A stretch of DNA of 64,000 bases from NCBI RefSeq assembly GCF_902506165.1, contig NZ_LR733817.1, positions 4,865,625-4,929,624 of the forward strand. The letters run 5' to 3'. The stretch is from Bosea sp. 29B (lineage in GTDB: Bacteria; Pseudomonadota; Alphaproteobacteria; Rhizobiales; Beijerinckiaceae). How positions within the stretch are numbered: position 1 is the stretch's first letter; each line of letters opens with the position of its first letter. Below are positions 35,207 to 43,257 of the stretch, piece after piece. Under the pieces are notes generated by a model. It was not told the origin of the DNA. It ran no database searches and was given only the letters and a program-made list of their open reading frames with translations. The position numbers and the translations under genes are program-made.

Positions 35207-36411
35207 CACGCCGTCCCGGCGACTTCGGCCGGCGTCAGCCCGACCAGTTCGGCATAGCGCTCCGGATCGGTCGCGCCCTCGGTGACGACGGCGAAGGCGC
35301 GCGAGGACGCGTCGAGCTTCAGCGCCGTGCGCGCCTGCGGATCGCGCAGCGCCGCGAGCAGCCCGGCGAACCCTGCCGCGCCGCTCTCGCCGGCGACGAT
35401 GGCCGGATCGCTGCCGGCCGGGCGTGCCAGCCGGTTCATCGCCTCGACCGCGATTTCGTCCTCGACCGTCATGAAGGCGTCGGCCGTGCGCGACAGCACG
35501 CGCCAGGCCAGCGGCGAGGGGTCGTAGCATTCCAGCATCGCCATCACCGTCGGTGCGCCATGGGCGATCTTGGTCGGCTGCCCGGCGCGGGCGCTCTCGA
35601 ACAGGCAGGCGGCGCGGGCCGGATCGACCACGGTGAAAAGCGGCCGCTTGTCGCCAAGAACCAGCGACAGCTGTGCCGCGATCGCCGCAGCGATGCCGCC
35701 GACACCGGCCTGGACGAAGACGTGGGTCGGCGGCTCCGGCAACTGGCGCAGGGCTTCGCGGATGATGGCGGTGTAGCCCTGCATGACGAGGCCGGGGATG
35801 CGCTCATAACCGTTCCAGGAGGTGTCGGAGACGGTGGTCCAGCCCTGCTCATCGGCGACGCGGGCGGCCTCGACGATGGAATCGTCATAGGTGCCAGGGA
35901 CACGAACGATCTCCGCTCCGAAGCGGGCGATCGCCGCGGCGCGCGGCTCGCTGACGCCGCCATGAATGAAGATCACCGAGCGCGCGCCGACGAGCTGCGC
36001 CCCCTGCGCGACCGAGCGGCCGTGATTGCCGTCGGTGGCGCAGGCGAAGATCATCCCGGCCGCGATCTCGCGAACCTCAGGCGAGGTCAGGTCGGCTTCG
36101 GCGAGGGTTCGTCCGAGCCGCTCAGCTGCTGCCTCCAGCACCAGGCGCGTCACGGCATAGGCGCCGCCCAGAGCCTTGAAGCTGCCGAGGCCGAGCCGCT
36201 GGCCTTCGTCCTTGAGATGCAGCGCGCCGATGCCGAGCGCGGCGGCAAGGCTGGGCAGGGCACAAAGCGGCGTCGGTACGTGCTCGGCCCTGCCTGCGAG
36301 ATGCCGCTCGATCGCGTCGGCGCCGGTGGGGCCGAGTGTCTGCGCATCGACCGGGTGGAGCGGCTGGCGGAAGTCCGGGAGCTGGTTGAGCAGGAGCACG
36401 GCTTGCCTCAT
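35206..36411 (-). CDS. dpaL: Diaminopropionate ammonia-lyase (PLP-dependent)
   Basis: About 401 residues of fold-type II PLP enzyme. The PLP lysine is K79 in LGSFKALGGAYA; CATDGNHGRSVAQGAQL and TSWNGYERIPGLVMQGYTAI are close to YgeX/DpaL, which split 2,3-diaminopropionate into pyruvate and two ammonia. I take the ATG of MRQAVLLL; a GTG at 36447 would add 12 residues. It is divergent from an Lrp/AsnC regulator, a frequent pairing for this family. The downstream GST is coupled to it. Confidence 0.85.
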   Translation of the reverse strand: MRQAVLLLNQLPDFRQPLHPVDAQTLGPTGADAIERHLAGRAEHVPTPLCALPSLAAALGIGALHLKDEGQRLGLGSFKALGGAYAVTRLVLEAAAERLGRTLAEADLTSPEVREIAAGMIFACATDGNHGRSVAQGAQLVGARSVIFIHGGVSEPRAAAIARFGAEIVRVPGTYDDSIVEAARVADEQGWTTVSDTSWNGYERIPGLVMQGYTAIIREALRQLPEPPTHVFVQAGVGGIAAAIAAQLSLVLGDKRPLFTVVDPARAACLFESARAGQPTKIAHGAPTVMAMLECYDPSPLAWRVLSRTADAFMTVEDEIAVEAMNRLARPAGSDPAIVAGESGAAGFAGLLAALRDPQARTALKLDASSRAFAVVTEGATDPERYAELVGLTPAEVAGTA

Positions 36412-36434
36412 TGAGATGTCCAGGTGAAGAGATA

Positions 36435-36483
36435 TTGCAAGCGTCACGAAAAAGGCGCTGCAATCACTCGTCAGCCTTGCAAG
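36435..36483. promoter_or_regulatory. TTGCAAG repeats in dpaL/lrp promoter
   Basis: TTGCAAG occurs at 36435-36441 and 36477-36483, 42 bp apart (about four helical turns), with a related TGCAAT at 36459-36464 between them. Phased repeats between divergent regulator and target fit an Lrp/AsnC octamer site. Confidence 0.4.
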
Positions 36484-36516
36484 TTTGTTTCATAATCATT
36501 GCCCCTGGAGCTGCGC

Positions 36517-36996
36517 TTGCGTGAAACGTCCGCCTCCACCCTCGACGCTTTCGACCGGGCGATCCTCGCCATCCTGCAGCAGGACAACACGACGCCGCAG
36601 CGTGTGATCGGCGAGAAGGTCAACCTCTCGGCGCCGGCCGTGCAGCGTCGCATCCGCCGGATGGAGAAGGACGGCGTCATCACCGCCAATGTCGCGGTCG
36701 TCGAGCCAGCGGCGCTCGGTCATCCGATCACGCTCTTCGTCGAGGTCGAATTGGTCAGCGAGACAGCGAAGGACATCGACGCCGCCAAGCGCGCCTTCCT
36801 CGCCGCGCCGGAGGTGCAGCAATGCTACTACGTCACCGGCGAGGTCGATTTCATGCTGGTCGTGCTGGTGCCGAGCATGACGGCCTATGAGGCGCTGACC
36901 CGCCGGCTCTTCTTCGCCGACGCCAACATCCGCAAGTTCCGCACCTTCGTCGCGATGGACCGGGTCAAGACGGGGCTCAGCGTGCCGGTGGGGTAA
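36517..36996 (+). CDS. Lrp/AsnC-family transcriptional regulator
   Basis: About 159 residues. TTG at 36517 is taken because GGAG lies seven bases upstream; a TTG at 36499 lacks a ribosome site. The helix-turn-helix is LDAFDRAILAILQQDNTTPQRVIGEKVNLSAPAVQRRIRRMEKDGVI (written in parts: LDAFDRAILAIL, NLSAPAVQRRIRRM), followed by an effector-binding RAM domain (CYYVTGEVDFMLVVLVP). It probably controls the divergent dpaL gene and its own expression. Confidence 0.85.
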   Translation: MRETSASTLDAFDRAILAILQQDNTTPQRVIGEKVNLSAPAVQRRIRRMEKDGVITANVAVVEPAALGHPITLFVEVELVSETAKDIDAAKRAFLAAPEVQQCYYVTGEVDFMLVVLVPSMTAYEALTRRLFFADANIRKFRTFVAMDRVKTGLSVPVG

Positions 36997-37010
36997 AACG
37001 CAGCCTCTCC

Positions 37011-37109
37011 CGTCATGGTCGGGCTTGTCCCGGCCATCCACGTCTTCTGTCGGCGAGCGCGGTGTTCAAGACGTGGATGCTCGCCACAAGGGCGAGCATG
37101 ACGAGCTGG
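37011..37109. repeat. Type B 99-bp cloverleaf repeat, copy 1
   Basis: Outer stem GTCATG/CATGAC, central stem CATCCACGTCTT/AAGACGTGGATG, and two side hairpins, GTCGGG-CTTGT-CCCGGC and CTCGCC-ACAA-GGGCGAG. Copies of exactly 99 bp also lie at 47589-47687 and 54732-54830 with only scattered changes. This copy fills the gap between the convergent lrp and permease genes. Confidence 0.9.
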
Positions 37110-37127
37110 AATGGCGGCGAGCCTCCG

Positions 37128-38021
37128 CTAAGACGTCAGCGCGCCTGCGGTCATGCCCTGGACCATGAATTTCTGCAGGAAGATGAAGGCCATCACCAAA
37201 GGCAGGCTCGCCAGCACCGAGAAGGCCATCATCGTGTTCCAGTCGGTGACGAACTCGGCCATCAAGCTGTAGATCGCCATGGTCAGCACCCGGTTCTCCC
37301 AGGATTCGATCAGCACTACCGCGAACAGGAACTCGTTCCAGGCGAGCAGGAAGGTGTAGAGTCCGGCGCCGATGAAGGCGGGATAGGACATCGGCACCAG
37401 CGTCCTGAAGATCGCGCCCAGCCGCGAGCAGCCATCGACCATCGCCGCTTCCTCGATGTCGCGGGGAATGTTGATGAAATAGCTGCGCAGCATCAGGATG
37501 CAGAAAGGCAAAGTGAAGGTCAGGTAGACCACGATCAGCGAGGTCCGGGTGTCGTAGAGCCCGAGCGTGATGAAGATCCGGAAATAGGGGATGCAGAGCA
37601 GCACCAGCGGGAACATCTGCGTGGTGATCAGGAACATCAGCACCGCGCGCTGGCCGGCGAACTTGAAGCGCGCCAGCGCATAGGCAGCCATCGCTCCGAG
37701 GATGAGGGACAGCGCCGTCACCACCAGCGAGACCACCATCGTGTTGGCGAAGACGAGGAGATAGCGCGGGCTCGCGAAGATCTTGCGGTAGCCCTCGAGC
37801 GTGAACACCTGCGGCAGCCATGTCGGTGGCATCCGCATCACCTCGATGTTCGGCCTGACCGAGACCGTCAGCATCCAGGCGAGCGGGAAGAACACGATCG
37901 CGATCGCGATCAGCAGAAGGAGATAGGAGGCGGCGTTGATCAGGCGCTCGCGCCCGCGAATGCCGATCTTGCCGAGATAGGGCCGGGTGTGCGCTACAGC
38001 GCCGTACTGGGCGACGGTCAT
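37128..38021 (-). CDS. Carbohydrate ABC transporter permease (MalG-like)
   Basis: A 297-residue permease with six predicted helices. The EAA loop is EEAAMVDGCSRLGAIFRTLVP; the N-terminal FPLAWMLTVSVRP and C-terminal KFMVQGMTAGALTS are typical of the MalG/UgpE class. Its start overlaps the stop of the MalF-like gene (4 bp). It is the last gene of the sugar operon and is followed by a type B repeat. Confidence 0.9.
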   Translation of the reverse strand: MTVAQYGAVAHTRPYLGKIGIRGRERLINAASYLLLLIAIAIVFFPLAWMLTVSVRPNIEVMRMPPTWLPQVFTLEGYRKIFASPRYLLVFANTMVVSLVVTALSLILGAMAAYALARFKFAGQRAVLMFLITTQMFPLVLLCIPYFRIFITLGLYDTRTSLIVVYLTFTLPFCILMLRSYFINIPRDIEEAAMVDGCSRLGAIFRTLVPMSYPAFIGAGLYTFLLAWNEFLFAVVLIESWENRVLTMAIYSLMAEFVTDWNTMMAFSVLASLPLVMAFIFLQKFMVQGMTAGALTS

Positions 38022-38911
38022 TGCTGATTGCTCATGGTTCGGCGGACATAGATGGCGCTCACGATGAAGAGCACGATGAACATGACCACGGCCTCGGCCG
38101 ACGCGTAGCCGAACTTCAGCTTCTGGAAGCCGTCGAAATAGATCGCCGTCGCCAGCACTTCCGAGCTGTGCGCCGGGCCACCGCCAGTCATCACATAGAC
38201 CGGGTCGAAGGCGCGGAACGTCCAGATCGAGTCGAGCAGCACGATTGTGGTGATGACGCCGCGCAGCTGCGGCAGGGTGATGTGCCAGAACTGCCGGAAC
38301 AGCGAGGCGCCGTCGATCTCGGCGGCCTCATAAAGCTGCTTGGGGATCGCCTGCAGGCCGGCGAGCAGCATCACCATGAAGAAGGGGAAGGCGCGCCAGA
38401 CATTCATCGCCGTCACCGACCCCAGCGCCGTCGAGGGATCGCCGAGCCAGGAGATGGTGAAGTTGGCGTCGATGATGCCGAGCGAGGCGAGAAGTCCGTT
38501 GAGCACGCCGAAGGGCTGCAGCATCAGCACCCAGATCATGCCCGCGACGGTCGGCGCCAGCAGCCAGGGCACGATCAGCAGGCCGCGCGCGACGGTGCGG
38601 AAGGCCGGGTCGAGATTCATGTTGAGCAGCAGCGCCAGGCCGAGCCCGATCACCAGATGCAGCAGGACGCTGAAGACGGTGAAGACGACGGTCTGCCAGA
38701 AGGCGCGCCAGAACAATGGGTCGTTGGCGAGCGCGATGTAGTTGCCGAAGCCGACCCAGACCTCGCGCTGGAGGTTGCTGTCGTGGAAGCTCAGGCGGAC
38801 CACGTCGATCAGCGGGTAGATCAGGAGCGCGACGAGGATCAGCAGGGACGGCCACAGGAAGGACGCGGCCAGGAATTCCTCGCGGTACTTGCGTTTGAGC
38901 GTCAGCAGCAT
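38018..38911 (-). CDS. Carbohydrate ABC transporter permease (MalF-like)
   Basis: A 297-residue permease with six helices. The EAA loop is YEAAEIDGASLFRQFWHITLP; FGNYIALANDPLFWRAFWQTV near residue 55 is usual for MalF/UgpA. It pairs with the following MalG-like gene. A type C repeat separates it from the upstream solute-binding protein gene. No ATPase gene lies in this operon. Confidence 0.9.
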   Translation of the reverse strand: MLLTLKRKYREEFLAASFLWPSLLILVALLIYPLIDVVRLSFHDSNLQREVWVGFGNYIALANDPLFWRAFWQTVVFTVFSVLLHLVIGLGLALLLNMNLDPAFRTVARGLLIVPWLLAPTVAGMIWVLMLQPFGVLNGLLASLGIIDANFTISWLGDPSTALGSVTAMNVWRAFPFFMVMLLAGLQAIPKQLYEAAEIDGASLFRQFWHITLPQLRGVITTIVLLDSIWTFRAFDPVYVMTGGGPAHSSEVLATAIYFDGFQKLKFGYASAEAVVMFIVLFIVSAIYVRRTMSNQQ

Positions 38912-38962
38912 GACTCGCCGATCGTTGCGGAAGGGCGGCTTACGGCCGGCCTGTCAGAAAAT

Positions 38963-39080
38963 CGGGGTCATCCCGGACAAGCGGCGTAGCCGCGCCGATC
39001 CGGGATCCATGCCGGAGCCTCGCAGATGAAGGCTCAGGCGTGGGTCCCGGGTCTCCCTTCGGTCGCCCGGGACGACGAGT
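38963..39080. repeat. Type C palindromic repeat between SBP and permease genes, copy 2
   Basis: The ends read GGTCATCCCGGACAAGCGGC and, inverted, TCGCCCGGGACGACGA, with GGGATCCATGCC inside. It is related to 21821-21930, and in this operon too it lies directly between the substrate-binding protein gene and the first permease gene. Confidence 0.75.
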
Positions 39081-39089
39081 GTCTTGGCG

Positions 39090-40370
39090 TCACTTGGCCG
39101 CGGAGAGGACCTTGTTCCACTCGGCCGCGGCGTCATCCAGCGCCTGCTTGGCGGTCTTCTTGCCCTGCACCGCATTCTGGATCTCGGTGCTCATCACCTT
39201 GTTCATCTGCACGGCGTTGGGCATCGACAGGAACGGCGACTGCGCGTTCGGCTGCGCCATCTGGGTCACGAAGGCCTGGAAGAGCTTGCGCTCCTTGAAC
39301 CAGTCCTGGTTGGCGACGTCGGTGCGGGCCGGGAAACCGCCCGACCCCTTCGCCCACATCTCGATGCCCTTCGGCCCCGAGAGCCACTTCATGAAGGTCC
39401 AGGCGGCGTCCTTGTCCTGCGCCTGGCTGCTGATGGTGTTGAGCGAGCCGCGCACCATGGTGCCGGTGCTCTTGCCCTTCGGCAGCGGGGCGATGTCATA
39501 GTTGAGGTTCGGGTTGAGCTGCTTCTGGATGGCGACGCCCCAGGGCCCCTCGAACATCATCGCGACATTGCCCGAGGCGAAGTTGGCGCGCTTTTCCTTC
39601 TCGCCATTGCTCAGCACGCCCGGCACCGAGACTTTGTCCTTGTTCACCCGCTCGATGTACCATTCGATCGCGGCGACGCCCTCGGGGCTGTTGAACACGG
39701 CCTTGTTGGTCGCCGGGTCCATGAGCGTCGCGCCGCCCTGCAGCAGCAGCGGGTAGATGTCGTAGGTCATGTTGGTCGGCGGCTCGGCCTGGAGCGTGCC
39801 GGTGATCGCGAACTGGCGTTTGTCCGGATTGGTCAGCTTGCGCGAGTACTCGGCGAACTCGTCCCAGGTCTTGGGCGGGCCAGAGAGGCCGGCTTCCTTG
39901 AACCGGTCGGTGTTCCAGAACAGCGCGACCGCGCCGCTCTCGATCGGCAGGTAGTACTGCTTGCCCTTCCACTTCGCATGGAAGGTCTCCGGGATGTTCG
40001 AGAAGAATTCCTTCGGTTCCTTGGCGATGCGCGCATCGATCGGCTCGATCATGCCGAGATCGGCGAACTCCGCCACCCAGTCGACCTGGACCAGCAGCAC
40101 GTCCGGCAGCTTCTTGGCCTGATGCAGCACGATGGCACGGTCATGGAAGCCGGTGAACGGCGAGTCGACCGGCGTCAGCTTGATGTCGGGATGGTCCTTC
40201 TCGAAGGCGGCCTTGAGCTCGCCCATGAACTTCTCGCCGACCTCGGTGCCCTTCCACTGGCCCCAGCGAACTTCCTTCTGCTGGGCAGTTGCGAGCGTCG
40301 GCAGGCTGATCGCCGAGGCGAGCGCCATCGCCGCGAGCGTCAGCAAGGAAGACCTGCGATGCTGATCCAT
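39090..40370 (-). CDS. Carbohydrate ABC transporter substrate-binding protein
   Basis: A 426-residue periplasmic protein of the SBP family 1 (MalE/UgpB class). GGGAGGAAACGCAT precedes the ATG of MDQHRRSSLLTLAAMA; signal cleavage is near ATAQQ. Typical motifs are VSNGEKEKRANFASGNVAMMFEG-like SNGEKEKRANFASGNVAMMF, LPDVLLVQVDWVAEFADLGM and TWTFMKWLSG-like AWTFMKWLSGPKGIEMW. Encoded 86 nt after the aldolase gene. Sugar identity unknown. Confidence 0.88.
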   Translation of the reverse strand: MDQHRRSSLLTLAAMALASAISLPTLATAQQKEVRWGQWKGTEVGEKFMGELKAAFEKDHPDIKLTPVDSPFTGFHDRAIVLHQAKKLPDVLLVQVDWVAEFADLGMIEPIDARIAKEPKEFFSNIPETFHAKWKGKQYYLPIESGAVALFWNTDRFKEAGLSGPPKTWDEFAEYSRKLTNPDKRQFAITGTLQAEPPTNMTYDIYPLLLQGGATLMDPATNKAVFNSPEGVAAIEWYIERVNKDKVSVPGVLSNGEKEKRANFASGNVAMMFEGPWGVAIQKQLNPNLNYDIAPLPKGKSTGTMVRGSLNTISSQAQDKDAAWTFMKWLSGPKGIEMWAKGSGGFPARTDVANQDWFKERKLFQAFVTQMAQPNAQSPFLSMPNAVQMNKVMSTEIQNAVQGKKTAKQALDDAAAEWNKVLSAAK

Positions 40371-40456
40371 ATGCGTTTCCTCCCGGTTGATTGTCGTTTT
40401 TAGATTTGGGCGACGCGCCCGTCGTTGCGGGCGCGCCGTAGTCACGAACGCAACTT

Positions 40457-41863
40457 TCAGGCCGCGCGCGCCTTGCGCAGGGCTTCCGGAACGGGCGGGG
40501 CGACCTTGACCAGCGTGGTGTTGTCGTCGACCAGCTTGCTCGTGCCACCCACATTCATCCAGGTGAACATGTTGCGGAACATCTCCTGGAGCGAGGCCAT
40601 GATCGCCGTCTCGGCCGCCTTCGGCATCTCCCAGAACGGCTTCTTCATCACCTTCCAGGACTTCTTGCGGGTGTTGTAGAAGAACTGCGCGTCGGTCTCG
40701 CCCGCTCCCTTCTCCGAGAGGTGATTGGCGAAGGTATATTCCCGAATCTGGTCCTTGATCGCCTGCGGCAGCGCCGGGTGGTCGAAGATCAGGTTGTTGA
40801 AGCCGAGCGCGAGATGGACCTCGACCGCCTCAGCCTTCGGCAGTTTGGCGAGCTGTGTGCCGGGCAGGGTCGAGGCGCCGTGCTGGACCGCGCCGGCCAT
40901 GTTGTACTCGCTGCGGCAGATCGTCGAGATCGTCTTCAGCAGATCATAGTCGACATTGACCTGCGCGAGCGTGCCGTCCGGCAGCACCTTGCCGCCGTGA
41001 TAGGTGCCGGAATTGATCGAGATCTTGCTGACGATCGGCAGCTTGGCGCTGCGCTTGGCCATCTCCTCGAGATAGACCTTCATGAAGGCGCGCAGCTCTT
41101 CCGGCGTGGTGTTCTCGTGGCCGACCTCGCCGATCTCGGCGCCGAGCGAGATCGAGACGCCATTGGGTTCGATGCCACGCACGAACTCGGTGAAATGCGC
41201 GGTCAGCTCGGCGTTGACGCGCTGCTGGTCCTCGACCGTCGCCAGCGACAGGTCGACCACGGTGGAGGCGTCGATGTCGATGCTGTACATGCCGGCCGCG
41301 ACCTGCTCGCGCATGATGTTTTCGAGCTTGCGGACCTCGGCCTTCGGATCGGCGAGATAGGCCTTGGCGTTGATCTGGTCGTGGTCGGCCTGGAGGAAGA
41401 CCGGACCGGTGTGGCCCTCGCGCAGCGCCGCGGCGAGCACCGCTGCGGCGTATTCAAGCGGCGGCTGCTGGGCATAGAGCGCTTCGCCCACCGCTTGCTC
41501 GAAGATGAAGAGCTTGGAATCGAGCTCCTTGCCGGCGCGGAAGACGGCGCGGCAGGTGTGATAGCTCCAGCCGCGCAGGTTCATCGCCGGCACGGTCTTG
41601 CCTGACCATTTGCCGGCGGCGCAGGCGAGATAGAGTTCCTGGATCGATGCCGGCACGATGCCGGCGGCATGGGCAGCTTCGCGGATCGCCCAGATCGCCA
41701 CCGCGCGCGTCTCCGGCTCGGCCAGCGCAGCGGTCTCGGCCCAGCGGTCGATCATCGCATCCGGCGGCCGCTTGCTGTTGCTGAAGTCGGGCGAGGAACC
41801 GGCGAGATCAACGCCGATCGTCTTGAGGTCGTCGGTCAGCTCAGCGAGCGAGGCGCATGCCAT
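40457..41863 (-). CDS. Class II fructose-bisphosphate-aldolase-like protein
   Basis: A 468-residue protein whose middle matches the class II aldolase barrel. LQADHDQINAKAY places D160/H161 at the DH of the FBA zinc site; GMYSIDIDAS, SLGAEIGEVGHEN, INSGTYHGGKV and LAQVNVDYDLLKTI follow in the order of FBA active-site loops. It is over 100 residues longer than ordinary FBA, with a helical extension at the N-terminus and a C-terminal tail rich in aromatic residues. Next to a PfkB kinase and sugar importer it should cleave a sugar phosphate made by that kinase. The exact substrate is unknown. Confidence 0.75.
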   Translation of the reverse strand: MACASLAELTDDLKTIGVDLAGSSPDFSNSKRPPDAMIDRWAETAALAEPETRAVAIWAIREAAHAAGIVPASIQELYLACAAGKWSGKTVPAMNLRGWSYHTCRAVFRAGKELDSKLFIFEQAVGEALYAQQPPLEYAAAVLAAALREGHTGPVFLQADHDQINAKAYLADPKAEVRKLENIMREQVAAGMYSIDIDASTVVDLSLATVEDQQRVNAELTAHFTEFVRGIEPNGVSISLGAEIGEVGHENTTPEELRAFMKVYLEEMAKRSAKLPIVSKISINSGTYHGGKVLPDGTLAQVNVDYDLLKTISTICRSEYNMAGAVQHGASTLPGTQLAKLPKAEAVEVHLALGFNNLIFDHPALPQAIKDQIREYTFANHLSEKGAGETDAQFFYNTRKKSWKVMKKPFWEMPKAAETAIMASLQEMFRNMFTWMNVGGTSKLVDDNTTLVKVAPPVPEALRKARAA

Positions 41864-41954
41864 GGGTCATACCTTCGAAAACGGCTTCGAAACGGAGAGC
41901 GTCGGCGGGCTTCCGGGCCTCCGGCTGGGCGGGCCGGAAGCCCGCCTCATCACG

Positions 41955-42007
41955 TTCGCAATCAATGCATGCCGTTTTCGTTATCGCAAGTCATATTATC
42001 GTTTTCG
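41955..42007. promoter_or_regulatory. DeoR-type repeats upstream of the aldolase-importer operon
   Basis: Hexamer pairs TTTTCG-TTATCG (41975-41986) and TTATCG-TTTTCG (41996-42007) plus TTCGCAA (41955-41961). TTTCG direct repeats are typical DeoR-family recognition sequence, and TTTCGCAA recurs in front of the deoR gene (43141, 43155). It is the probable operator of the aldolase gene. Confidence 0.5.
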
Positions 42008-42039
42008 CGCATTGCAACATAAGTCATGTTGCAATGCGC
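42007..42039. repeat. 33-bp perfect palindrome between kinase and aldolase genes
   Basis: GCGCATTGCAACAT-AAGTC-ATGTTGCAATGCGC: two perfect 14-bp arms around a 5-nt centre. No T-run follows on either strand, so it is not a standard terminator. The core GCGCATTGC recurs at 43165-43173 in the deoR promoter region. It may be a second operator or a transcript-end hairpin for the kinase gene. Confidence 0.7.
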
Positions 42040-42053
42040 AATTGCTCCGAACC

Positions 42054-42968
42054 TCAGTTCGGATGCGTTTCGCCGGTAGCCAGCAAGGCCTGTACGGCAG
42101 CGCGGTCGGGCATGCCGTCCCAGCCATTGGCCCGCTCGGCCTTGAGTGCCGCGACGGCGGCCGCCAGGCGCGCAGCCTCGATCGGGCTTTGCCCCTCGCA
42201 GAGCCCGAGAGCATAGGCGCCGTGGAAGACGTCGCCGCAGCCGGTGGTGTCCTTCGCCGCGACCTTGAAGGCGGGGACGCTGACGAGCTCGCCATTGATC
42301 AGCCAGAGGCTGCCGGCGCTGCCGCGCGTCACGGCGAAGACCTTGCCGGAACCGTCGGCGCAGCGCCGCAGCAGTTCGTCGGCCGGGCCGTCGCCGGCGA
42401 AATCACGCAACCCCTCGGCCGAAAAAACGATGTGGTCGGCCTTGGCGATCAGGCGGCGATTATCCTCCGGCGTGCCGCCGTCGACATCGAGCACGCTCGG
42501 GATGCCGGCTTGATGGGCGCGATCCAGCACGACTGCCGCTGCGTCCGGCCAGCGCGTGTCGGCTAGCACGGCGCCCGCTTGGTCCAGCCCGCCCTGCGGC
42601 AGCACGCTCGCATCCTGCGACAGGCTGCGCCGGTTCGAGACGATGCTGCGCTCGCCGCGCCTGTCGACCAGGACGATCGCCCGCAGCGTGCGTCCCTCGG
42701 GCAGGATCGCGACACCGTTGCAATCGACGCCGTGGCCGCGCAACAGCCGCAAACCAGTGTCGCCGGCGGCATCGGCACCGACCCGGCCCCAATAGGCGGC
42801 CTTGCCGCCGAGATGGCAGATCGCCACCGCCGCCGTCGCGGCTGGTCCGCCAAAACGTTCAGTGTAGCCGAGGACGCCGGTCTTGATCCCGGCGGAGGGC
42901 AAGGCCTCGACCTCGAAAACCTCGTCCTGGACGAGGTTGCCGACGCAGACGATCAGACGGCCGCTCAT
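42054..42968 (-). CDS. PfkB-family sugar kinase
   Basis: A 304-residue ribokinase-fold kinase. The ATG of MSGRLIVCVGN has CAGGG upstream; the longer frame is rejected. GFGGPAATAAVAICHLGG-like ERFGGPAATAAVAICHLGG is PfkB signature 1 and KDTTGCGDVFHGAYALGL holds the catalytic Asp and anion hole of signature 2. It should phosphorylate the imported sugar or its derivative before aldol cleavage. Divergent from deoR. Confidence 0.88.
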   Translation of the reverse strand: MSGRLIVCVGNLVQDEVFEVEALPSAGIKTGVLGYTERFGGPAATAAVAICHLGGKAAYWGRVGADAAGDTGLRLLRGHGVDCNGVAILPEGRTLRAIVLVDRRGERSIVSNRRSLSQDASVLPQGGLDQAGAVLADTRWPDAAAVVLDRAHQAGIPSVLDVDGGTPEDNRRLIAKADHIVFSAEGLRDFAGDGPADELLRRCADGSGKVFAVTRGSAGSLWLINGELVSVPAFKVAAKDTTGCGDVFHGAYALGLCEGQSPIEAARLAAAVAALKAERANGWDGMPDRAAVQALLATGETHPN

Positions 42969-43140
42969 GCCTGTTGCGCCCTGGCGGAAAGGGCGATCGA
43001 TTGGATGAGGCGCGCATGGCGGGATATCCGCCGGCTCCCTGGCCGCGTGGTCAACATGTTTCGTCCCGCCGGATCTCATTCTCTGTCGTGCCGGCAGGAT
43101 CCGGTTGCGCGGCGAAAGGAATGATGCCCGACGCTTTCAC

Positions 43141-43228
43141 TTTCGCAACACTATTTTCGCAAACGCGCATTGCGCGAAGAGCGCTACTGGTCGTAGAGAC
43201 GGTTTCATCGCTGGGTTGATACAACCCA
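43141..43228. promoter_or_regulatory. Operator region upstream of deoR
   Basis: TTTCGCAA repeats at 43141-43148 and 43155-43162 and an overall TTCGC-N13-GCGAA inverted repeat (43156-43178) resemble the elements at 41955-42007. Separately, TGGGTTG-ATA-CAACCCA (43212-43228) is a perfect 7-3-7 palindrome 30 nt before the deoR start. This 289-nt gap between kinase and deoR contains no gene. Confidence 0.5.
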
Positions 43229-43257
43229 TCCGGGTTCGGCTCTGAAGCAGGCCTGCA

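Noticed and set aside
42007..42039. Factor-independent terminator for the kinase gene
   Set aside because: Stem is perfect but no T-run follows on the minus strand, where the bases after the stem read GAAAACG; listed as palindrome instead.
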